In this document: positions 22,491 to 31,794 of the stretch, piece by piece
Position numbering within the stretch: position 1 is the stretch's first letter
Layout of the letters: every line of letters starts with the position of its first letter
Assembly (NCBI GenBank): GCA_013146195.2
Contig: CM028377.1
Location: 103,879,547-103,943,546 of the forward strand
Direction of reading: 5' to 3'
Length of the DNA stretch: 64,000 bases
Source: Codonopsis lanceolata
Lineage: Eukaryota; Streptophyta; Magnoliopsida; Asterales; Campanulaceae
Position numbers and translations under genes: made by a program
The notes under the pieces: generated by a model
Seen by the model: the letters and a program-made list of their open reading frames with translations, nothing else
Told to the model about the DNA's origin: nothing
Databases searched by the model: none

Positions 22491-25400
22491 CCTAATCCAT
22501 CATCATCCTTACAACCTCCCCGCCCTTGTTTCAGTCTGCTCATGGCCATCTCCAATTTTGGTAGCTCCAGCCAAAAGCAATATACCATTTTTCTCTTTCC
22601 CCTCACATTCTTCAAAGCAGTCCCAAAAATTGGTGTCCAGGGGCTTGAAATCGGTAGCCCCATTGCGTCACCCAAGTAAGATCTCTTCAAATCTGTTGAT
22701 AATTGTTGAAGTTTGTGAAATTAATGATTCTGAATTAGTACCATTTTGTTCTTATTGCTAGTATCCAGTTAATTCTATAGGAATTATATAATTGGTGATG
22801 TGGCAAAATGCACAGCTTGGGCCGTCCTTGAGGTGGGTAGGATATCTGGGCTTGTAATCGTCCTCCTTGAGCCTGTTAAGATCACAAGAACACCTGAGTA
22901 GAAGTGCAAGGAAAGGCCTCGCGAAACCCCTCCGGCGTGAGAGTAAGTATCGAGTGATTGTCAAAAGATGAATTGACAGAGTAACGAGGCTCAAGAAAGT
23001 GTATGTACCTTGTTAATGATTGTCGAGAGGTATTTATAGGCCTTCAAGGTGATTGAATCCGTCTAGGATTCAGTTTCCATAGCTGGCGAGATAATCAAGG
23101 AGGAAATCCCTTGATTCTAGGCGAAATAGGCGGTTGACCGCGTATTTATAGGAGTTGATAAGGCAAGTGTTCCGCCTAAACATGGAAACCTTTGACTTGT
23201 CTTGGAAGGCAAGCTACCGGTGTCTCATGCTTGATGTGTGCTCGGGCGAGCAAGGCTCCGTCCGGCTATTCTGTTTGTATTGATCCCTGAACTTATTGGT
23301 CTGAAGATCGGCCCCTGGTCGGGCAGGCAAGGCCGGTGCTCGACCAGGTTTGGGTAAAGTCAGTCCGATTCCTTTGTTAGGCATGTATGATTCCAGTCTG
23401 GCCCGGTCGGACGACAAGGCCTCGCCCGCCCTTTGAGTGAGGGTTATGGTGCTCGGTGCTCGCTAATTCTCTCATCTTGTTTGGCTGTGGGCCCCAGGTA
23501 TTGGCCGTGGCGGCACGTGATGCTAACTCGTGCCTTGCTCGTGACCCGGTTTGGGCCGGGTATATCAGTGGCCCCTAGCTTCCTGTCTGGCGAGTATTCA
23601 TGCTCGGAGCGGGGAGCGTTCAAGTCTGATGGTCGTATGGGCTCCAACACTTATGAATTTTCAAGAAAGGCAAAGAATTTGGCGGGGTAGATTTGAGGCG
23701 TGTCCAGGAAGCCTTCATTCAAGGGCGTGACAGGAGCGTGGGAGAGAAGCGCGTGAGCCGCCAGAAGTTGAAGCGATTGGACGGGGCACGAAGCACGAAG
23801 GGCTGCATTTAATGCCCTATCATGATGGGCCGCCTACTTCAAGCGCCGTTTCGGGCTCCGAGCTCGTTTCCCCCCAAAATCGCTCAGAGTCCAGCCTATA
23901 AAAGGCGCATCACCCCTCCTCTTTTTCTTTTTATCGTCTTTGAGATTTGCAAACCGCTAGAGAGAGAAATTTCTGCAGAGCTTCCATTGCCATTGTTGCT
24001 GTGTTTTTCTTCAGACTTTGGTGGAGCCTCTTCCTTGCTTCCGGTACCTATTCACTGATCGGCGTTTGAAGCACTCATATCAGCTCTGATTACCTCCGTT
24101 TGATTGTTCCATTGAAGACCAACCGTTCAACAAATAACAGTAAGCTCTCAACCCCTCTCTGCTTGTATTTCTGATTTTTCTGGTTTTCCTTCCTTCATCT
24201 CTGTATGATTTCGTTAGGGTTTAAGAAAGGTAGGATCGCCCTTAGGTAGAGATCGAGGAACAGAACCCGTGGTCTTGCTCGCTAGGCGGGCGTGGCCCCT
24301 TTGGGTTGACCTAGACTTAGGGTTTCTTCCCTTTCTCCTTCATTAGTTACCCGGGCAGAATTCTAATGGCCATCTTCCTCGATCTCTTTGTAGATGTCTG
24401 ATATGTCCGAGAATGACCGCGAGACCTTCAGCTATGGTGGAAGGAATGACTCGCTGAGCAGCAAGAAGTCTCCCTCACTTAGCGTAGATCATGAGGAGGG
24501 AGCAGTCCGTGGCCAGACGGTTCGAGGCGGGTAGTGGACCACGTGGTCGATATAGGCGATTCCTCAGCGAGGAGGACTCTGGTGAAGAGTGTGACCAGGT
24601 GGCCGTTGTCGGGCAAGGCCTCGAGCGACAAGCGACCCTAGGGAAATTTGGCCAAAGCGAGTAGAAGTTGAGCAAATAGATTTGGCCGGAGAGGCCGATG
24701 AGGCAGATAACCTGCCCCTTGCCCGGCGTTTCAAGAAGACTGGCCGCTCTCAGGTGGAAGTGGCCCTGAAGGGGTGGATAGCCAAGATAGAATTCCCATT
24801 GCCCGCTTCCTGACCAGGGTAGGTGGACTTTAGTAGTGGTTCTAGTTGAGGAGAGGATCGAGGAGGAAGAAGAGGAGGAGGAGCCGATTGGTATATTACG
24901 ATGGCATTATCGCCTTGGGCTACATTGGATCACGGACAAGGTGACCGCATGGCTCACATTCCTTGGGGTTGACTCGACCTATTAAGGCGAATAAGATGGG
25001 CGTGCCGCGAATGTGAAGCTTTCAGTGAGCACGGGAATGAAGTTTTATTTTTGCCGACTTTTTCCGAGTTGGATTACGTCTTCCTGAGCCTTTTACGGTT
25101 GATTTTTGCTCGAGGCCAAAGCGGTTCCTGTGACTTGATGTTGAACAACTTGTCTGGCTATTACCGCTTTCACGGTCGTGCGGCTACTTGGATCGGCCGG
25201 ACATGTACTACTCAGGAAGTTGTTTGTCTTCGCCCGAGAAACAGTGGGAGGATCGGAGTGAGAGCCAATTCCATTTTTGAAATTTGTTTTCGAAGTTCAG
25301 GAAGGTGGATTCTTGGGATAGGAGGGTTTTGTTCATAGAATCTCGAGTCGGTGGCCGTTTATGCCCACGACCTCAGACGGCGTCAAAATTCCCAAAGTTT

Positions 25401-26054
25401 CAAAACAAGACTTATTTCGGGAGAAAGCGTCAGTTTGGCCACATTAAAAGCCGCAGTGATGGGTGATAGAAGAGAGAGCGAGGCGCGTTGGCGGCAATTT
25501 CTTCTTGATTGGAAAGAGGCTGGTTTGTAATCAGCGCAACTTGTGTTTGGCCGGTGTGATGAGGCGAGATCACGATGTGGAACCCCTCTTGATCCACGTG
25601 CAGAGACCACACCGCTTATTGGGGTATTGCCACGGTAACATGTTTAAGCGAGTGTGTTGAGTGCCAACGTTTGGGCCGGCGGAGGTGCCGGCCACCTTAT
25701 GAGGACCATGATGGTTGTTTTTTGCGATTACCTCACTTGTCTTTATCTTGGATATGTTTTGCTCGCATCGTTAATTATTGACCACATTTTGTTTTCTTGT
25801 TTCGGGGATGAAGAATGTGGCTTTATTAAAAGCGAGAAACTTCTAAAATAATCGTGAGGCGGTGATTTGAAAGTAATCTGGTGGCTACGCTGAGAGTGCC
25901 TTTCGGTCCCAGGCTAAAAGCACGGAGGCAAGCCCGACTAGAGGCTTGCGGTGCCCAAGGTCATAAATCCTCCGCATTGAGGCCAGTCTGAACAGAGGCC
26001 GCGTCGTTGAGGATCTTGTCGGGCAATCGAGGTGCCAACATCTGTGGTGCCTCC
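22491..26054 (+). other. GC-rich LTR-like tract, degenerate
   Basis: The tract changes from AT-rich host DNA to GC-rich sequence with repeated CCCGAC/GGGCAGGC motifs. It holds a promoter-like CCTATAAAAGGCGC at about 23896 and a leader with intron-like borders. A short coding scrap starts at 24393 (MSDMSENDRETFSY). Layout suggests the LTR and start of a gypsy-like element whose coding part is ruined or lost in the gap. No frame is long enough to name a protein. Confidence 0.4.
23896..23909 (+). promoter_or_regulatory. TATA box in LTR-like tract
   Basis: CCTATAAAAGGCGC followed by a CT-rich stretch (CCCCTCCTC) is a good RNA polymerase II core promoter in an otherwise GC-rich region. Confidence 0.5.
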
Positions 26055-26154
26055 NNNNNNNNNNNNNNNNNNNNNNNNNNNNNNNNNNNNNNNNNNNNNN
26101 NNNNNNNNNNNNNNNNNNNNNNNNNNNNNNNNNNNNNNNNNNNNNNNNNNNNNN
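26055..26154. other. Assembly gap, 100 N
   Basis: Exactly 100 unknown bases, the conventional size for a gap of unknown length. Sequence character changes sharply across it (GC-rich before, AT-rich after). Confidence 0.98.
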
Positions 26155-27019
26155 GATTTGGTTAACTATTCATTTTAATATGGTTTTCCTGACGTTTGTG
26201 TAGTCGTTAACTCTTCATTTTATTCAAGTAATTTGATAAATATGGAGTTAAGTCGTGTACACAGTACCCGTTTTACTGAGCCATTGCTCTTTAAACTTGT
26301 TCAAGATGTTCAATTCAGATTCTTTTGGTAATTTTATCATTCATCAGAATCTCGAATCAGTACGCTTTTAAACTAAATCACTTAATTATGGCATTGCAAA
26401 AAATCATCTGGTATTAAATAGGATGATGCTTGATGCATCATAAGATTCATAACCATAGAGGCTTCTCTTTGTAGTATACCTCTAACTAAAATCAACAAAA
26501 GAGCCCTTGCTCAATTCTTACCAGCAAAACCTTCTTTCCCATTCAGATTCAAGTTCATCAGGTACACGAGCATTCAAACTTTCCTTGACGATATCAGTTA
26601 ACAACAAACTACACAGCAGTCCTTAAGAATATGCAGGAATAGAATTTCATCTTCCTCAAATTCTAGTCTTCTTAACATAACTACACTGCAAAATGGTCTT
26701 CAACATAACTAAACTAGATACTTGACATATTATTGAACGATTATTTTAAGTATAATGTAAAATTACAATTGAATTCCACACATTATCCAAACAATGGAAA
26801 TACTATGATTTTGAAAGTGAATTCTAAGTTATTTAAATTCTATAGAATTTAAATATTTATTGAATTCAAAATCAATGCATCCAAACGGACCCTGATAATT
26901 TGTTAATGAAAATTATAGCCTAGTGGTTCGAACCCTTCAAAATAAATTACTGAAATTCTTATTTTACTAAACCAGGGGCAGGACTAAGTGTACATATAAC
27001 AGATGCATCCTTTGATTTT
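26155..27019. other. Intergenic, 3' flank of the PCC13-62-like gene
   Basis: AT-rich; I see no coding sequence. It includes the probable 3' UTR of the minus-strand gene near 27000. Confidence 0.5.
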
Positions 27020-28164
27020 CTAATCTAAGTCCCTACCATGCCTCAAATGTTTTTTGGCAATTGACCCATCAGCCCCATTTGGATAAAATCCTCCTGGAAC
27101 TCTTTCATTACCACTTCCATACACAATTCTCAGTATCTCCTCAGGTGTTCGACCATATGCCAATGAGAACCTATCCCCAGCTAGCACATTCCCTGAAATC
27201 TTCCCTCGGCACCACTTACAGCGGCACAATGAGACCTTCGTCCTTCACGCCATTGACCTAGGCATTCGTAGGGCCGAGATCCGGTTCGTGAATTCTGCCA
27301 CGGTGATTCCATAAGGTGCAACCTTCAACTTTGCACGCTCGTATAACAATGCTCTTAGTACCGCGTCTTGGCCTGATTCCACTCCCAACAGCCCAGCTAC
27401 TAGCTGTTGCATACACATACAAGAGAGTAACGTTATTAAATAGATCATTCCACATTTTATTTTAGTTTTCTTTTTAAGTGTGGATGTTTGAAATCGAGAC
27501 CTTTCTTGAAGAGGGCCTTTGGAGCTTGGGATTTGCGCCAACATAACCGGTAAGACCAACATAAGGAATAACATAAGATGCAATAAGGTAGTTGATTTCA
27601 TTGGCATATGGATCAAATGGGGGCGACAAAGGTTTTCCAAATGCTTTATTTATCACCGTTGCGAATGATTCTGCACTTAGATTCAACAACGGCCTTGGGA
27701 ATCCGGGTACAATATTCTTGATCGCTCTGCATCAACAAAGATTAATCAAATTCAAAGATCAAGATTGATAAAAAAGGAAAAAAAGAAATTAAAGATTAAG
27801 GAAGAATAATGAACCTTAGATGCCCAACTTCTTGGTATGCGAACTGGGCTATAATATCCCCTACAACATGGCCTAGTTTGGCTTTCTTAACACCAATGGG
27901 TGCAGGCCCACCACCGGTAAGATTTGGAGCTACATTATCCAATCCATGGCCAAAAGCTCCCCACAAGAAGAACTCAGCTTCAAAGTACTCCAAATTTAAA
28001 GGAAACTCAGTGAGATCTTGATCGGGATTCGATGCAGCCCTATCAACACCAAGATTGATAGCACATGAGTTAGGCAGGTGGAGGAGGAGGAGGAGAAAAG
28101 CGGTGGCGATCATGGCAGGCATGGTAGTGATGGTGGTGGTTTTGGAAGTTGACAATAATGCCAT
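27020..28164 (-). pseudogene. Desiccation-related protein PCC13-62-like (ferritin-like), exon 3 frameshifted
   Basis: Exons 27815-28164, 27501-27726 and 27413-27020 have good GT-AG borders. Residues 1 to about 36 form a secretion signal with a leucine-rich core (ATAFLLLLLHLPNSCA). The ferritin-like domain follows: NLEYFEAEFFLWGAFGHGL, AYQEVGHLR|AIKNIVPGFPRP, LVAGLLGVESGQDAVLR, and the tail TPEEILRIVYGSGN and VPGGFYPNGADG. The family was described from desiccated Craterostigma leaves and is secreted; its biochemical role is not settled. In exon 3 the frame breaks near 27250 (ISALRM then KDEGLIV in another frame) and again near 27225 before GKISGNVLAGD. Splice sites and the ends are intact, so this is either a young pseudogene or a patch of lost bases in the assembly. 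Confidence 0.85.
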
Positions 28165-28224
28165 ATTGGCTTAAAGATTGATTTGTCTCTTATCAACGCT
28201 TGGTGTGATCTTTCATGCAATTGT

Positions 28225-28335
28225 CTTTGCCTATTTATAAGCGTTGAACTTGTGTAATAGTCCTCAAGTGATGCCACGTCACGACTCGCGAGTGGAGAGC
28301 CTATTAGCAAAGGTCTCGATATTCCACGTGGGTAT
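28225..28335 (-). promoter_or_regulatory. Promoter of the PCC13-62-like gene: TATA, ABRE and G-box
   Basis: On the minus strand a TATA box CTTATAAATAGG lies at about 28231-28242. CGTGACGTGG (ACGT core, 28274-28283) and the palindromic G-box CCACGTGG (28324-28331) lie 30-100 bases upstream of it. ACGT-core elements bind bZIP factors in ABA and drought responses, fitting the gene family. Confidence 0.65.
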
Positions 28336-28422
28336 TTGTAATGTCGTAACGGCTCAAAAGAATGACTAGGAAAAATTATTTTACTATAAATAAAATCGGT
28401 GTTGTTGGGGGTTGATACTCGA

Positions 28423-28609
28423 TATACTTCTTCCATTCTGGGCAAAAAGTCCATTATTTTATTTTGAGATATTTTGGTTAAAGATTTTACTTTCAAAAAT
28501 TAAGATAAAAATGTTATTTTAATACAAATTAATAACTAAAAGTGTCATTTTCTTAAAAAAAAATTAATTTTTCAGATGGAGACTGTTTATCCTGAACGGA
28601 AGGAGTATA
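28423..28609. mobile_element. Stowaway-like MITE
   Basis: The ends TATACTTCTTCCATTCTGG and the complement of the right end, TATACTCCTTCCGTTCAGG, form inverted repeats of about 29 bp flanked by TA. The interior is AT-rich, and the 187-bp length fits the class. It sits just upstream of the gene's promoter motifs. Confidence 0.7.
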
Positions 28610-28765
28610 TTTGAATACAAATATTTTTAAGGGGGGGAGGGGGATGATGTAATGAGCAAATGGGAAAAATGTGGAAAAAAAATATAGGCCACTATACGTG
28701 GCTATGTATAATAATTTTGAAAATTGGTTAAATTAACAAAAAAATGTGTATTTTCAATTGAGACA

Positions 28766-28958
28766 TAATCCCTCTGTTTCAAGCAAAGAGTCAATTATTT
28801 CATTTCGAGATATTTCATTTCGGGATGTTTCATTTAAAAAGTTTACTTTAAAAAATTAAGTGTTATTTTATTATTAATGAACTACTAAATATTTTATTTT
28901 CTTAAAAAAGTTTGACAATCAACCGAAGATTTTTTGCTAGAAACGAAGGAAGAATATA
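28766..28958. mobile_element. Stowaway-like MITE, diverged
   Basis: Left end ATAATCCCTCTGTTTCAAGC; the right end complements it loosely as TATTCTTCCTTCGTTTCTAGC. The inside resembles the MITE at 28423-28609. Confidence 0.55.
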
Positions 28959-29369
28959 TAAATTTAGTCAAACATTAGCTGATAGTATTAAAAGCTAATC
29001 TTAGAATTAGCTAATTAGGATATCTAATTTTTAGGTACTTAATAATGCATTCATTAAGATATCGGTTATACAAATCATCAAAACACAAAAAAGGAATGCT
29101 AATAAAGTTACCAAGTTAGGCATATCACTATTTTTTTACTTTTTATGTGAGGCGAACTTGTACCATTTGCAAGTCCAAGAACATGCCAATGTCAATATCC
29201 CAAACTAGTTTTTTTTTAACCTTGAGTTAAAAGCACGTCAATTAAATCGTACATAAACAAAATAAGAATGATTAGTTTATTAACAATTACACATAAATAT
29301 ATCACTAATTATTATAGATTTTAAAAAATTTCCTTATACATAACATTTGTTATTTTATTAATTGGTTTT

Positions 29370-29800
29370 TCATTTTCGCCGCATATCAATATCTTCAAAC
29401 CAAAATAATTTGTTACTCTGCAAACTACGACATATAACTGTCTATGGCTAAATACTATTTTTTTCAAAAAAAGACCTACATGCAATTATTGACTTTGGTA
29501 CTTGTTAATTGTCATTGCATATGATACCAGTAATGTAAATTGTCTTCTTTGAAACTTGAAAGACAATCTTACATCGGATAGAGTTAATGACAATCTTGAG
29601 ATAAAAACATTGTATCCAACATTGCTTCCTTTCAAAAAAATTGTTTCAACAATGTAATCCTCAAGATTTATGATAATTAGTTTTGTTCCATTGCACAGCC
29701 CTGCAGCATGATCAATGTTTCTCAATATCATTATTGGAATACTAATTTTAAGTGTCAATTCAGGCTTGACAATCTCGAACACTTTATATTTTTCAAAAAC
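29370..29800 (-). pseudogene. Second Helitron helicase fragment
   Basis: The minus frame 29782-29486 reads KPELTLKISIPIMILRNID, GLCNGTKLIIINLEDYIVE and SLTLSDVRLSFKFQRRQF, ending at SYAMTINKYQSQ. This is the same helicase region as the relic at 7.1-8.3 kb, but it keeps the IMILRNID segment lost there. It is truncated and frame-broken towards 29370. Confidence 0.8.
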
Positions 29801-30019
29801 TCTGTATAGTTAATGTTTTCGAACAAACTTTAATTTTTTTCCGCCCTACAAATAGAATCTGAACTCAAATAAGTTATTCCTTTTGAATGATTACTTTTAT
29901 TAAATTATATTTGTATTTTATGAATAAATAAATTTTTAAGAAGAAAATAAGCTAAAATCAAAACAACGAAATTATTTTTACCGTTAATTATTATTTTTGT
30001 TTTGTAAATCATTTTGATT

Positions 30020-30680
30020 TTAATAACTTCCATTACATTTTTTTGTTTTATTGACTTCGTAACTATTATTTTTGTTTTATTTTTAAGAATTAGTTTTACA
30101 AAAAAAAATTGTTCCGTAATTTTTTTTAATTATTTTGCTAACATCGGTTTAAATTGTTTTGTTTTATTGACTCTGTAACTATTATTTTTGTTTCATCAAA
30201 TATTTTTATTATACATAACTATTTTTAAGAATTTGTTTTAAACTTTTGTTCTGTAAATTATTTTTATAATTTTACTAACCTCAGTTTAAATTATTTTTGT
30301 CTTATTGACTTCCGTAACTATTCTTTTTATTCTATCAAATATTTTTATTTAACTAATGCATTTTTGTTTTACATAGCTATTTTTAAGAATTTGTTTTAAA
30401 ATTTTGTTCCATAAATTAATTTTATTATTTTAGTAACCTCGGTTTAAATTGTTTTTGCTTTTATTGACTTTGTAACTATTATTTTTGTTCCATCAAATAT
30501 TTTTATTTTACTAACGTATTTTTGTTTTACATATATATTTTTAAAAAAAATTTTTAAACTTTTGTTCCGTAAATTATTTTATATTACTAACATCCGCATT
30601 AAATTATTTTTGTTTTGTTGATTCTGTAACTTTTATTTTTATAGTGGTTTGTCCTATAAATTATTTTTATTTTACTAACC
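30020..30680. repeat. AT-rich tandem repeat, about 5 units
   Basis: The motif ATTGACTTCGTAACTATTA and its variants recur near 30050, 30166, 30303, 30463 and 30620. Spacing grows from about 116 to about 160 bases. Units also share AAATTATTTTTGTTTT and CATCAAATATTTTTAT. It adjoins the Helitron fragment. Confidence 0.75.
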
Positions 30681-30849
30681 TCTTATATTTAAAAGAGAGG
30701 AAATGGTGGTGATGAGAGAGAAAATATGAAGGAAACGGGAGAGAGAAATTGAAATAAAATCAGAAAAGATAAGAGAGAGAAAGAGTGAAATGATAATTCA
30801 AAAGTGAGATTCAAAGAACGTGAGAGCTCGAATTCTCAATAATTGTCAA

Positions 30850-31714
30850 TGTGATTTACCAATGTTGCTGTGATTGTAGCAACAATGGCAAACACAATGA
30901 GACAGCGAATAAAAAACAAAACAGTAGCAGCGGAAGATTGTTTAAAAACACAGCTTCAAACAAAAGATTTGAAAACAGATTTTAACCAAAAACAATCTAC
31001 AAGTTTAATACTTGTAGACCAAGCCTCAAGGCCACGCAAATTTCACTAAAAATAATAATGTTTTACAATGAAAAACTTAAGGAAATCACTAGCAAAAATT
31101 CTCACAAGATAAAGTATCTTGGAGAACAAAAATTCCACATAAACAATTAAACCAAACGTGGGAAAGAAACAGATTCAGCTTCCTTAAACACAAAACAGGA
31201 AGCACAAAAAGATTTTCTAGAAAACTATTGTTACTGTCAATGTTGCAACATTGACAGCCTTCAACAATGGAGCTTTTGTTTTTGGAAGAACTGATTCTGT
31301 ATGTCGAACTTTCTGCGCACCGATGCCTTGCCTTGATTCTCTCTTATAAGCTCTACATAAAACCGTATTCCAGCCTTCTATATATGCAGCAAACCCTACA
31401 AACACACGGCAAACGAGACACACTTCTACAAGGAAAGGAATTAGAACTTTAAAGGTAAAATCAGCCACTTTCCAAACATGAATGATTTTCTTACCAAATA
31501 TGATGAAAGTCAAAAGTCTAAGATGTATGCCAAGATTTAGTTACTAAAAAAGTGTAGCTGAAATCTACAAAGAGATTTTGCTACCAAAAATAAACTAAAC
31601 TAAATCTAACTTAAAATGCTAAGTCGTAAAATAATATTAACAAATTTAAAAACCTACTTTGACAAAGAAAGGTGAAAACAAGATAAAATAGGCCTTGCCT
31701 ATTTTACCCTTACA
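30850..31714 (-). repeat. Sirevirus 3' LTR
   Basis: In the minus sense it opens TGTAAGGGTAAAATAGG at 31714. A TATA box (CATATATAGAAGG) lies at about 31376-31388, with transcription leftwards. The distal end near 30850 (...GTAAATCACA) is a guess from the TG/CA rule because no 5' LTR remains to compare. Confidence 0.6.
31234..31257. repeat. Perfect 24-bp palindrome in the Sirevirus LTR
   Basis: CTGTCAATGTTG is followed directly by its exact reverse complement. It lies about 120 bases downstream of the LTR TATA box, so it would be transcribed into the element's leader. Confidence 0.9.
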
Positions 31715-31726
31715 ATCACCCCCTTT
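31715..31726 (-). other. Sirevirus polypurine tract
   Basis: On the minus strand AAAGGGGGTGAT lies directly against the LTR start TGTAAGG, the expected place for plus-strand priming. Confidence 0.75.
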
Positions 31727-31794
31727 GTTCAGCATTTCTGGTCAAATTCAAATAAAGTGTTACTAAGACCAATAGCCAAAGATTTCCTGCAAAG

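Noticed and set aside
26925..26945. tRNA-like GTGGTTCGAACCC (B-box)
   Set aside because: No A-box or cloverleaf partner at the right distance, and no target duplication for a SINE. The same holds for GGTTCGATCC at about 17874.
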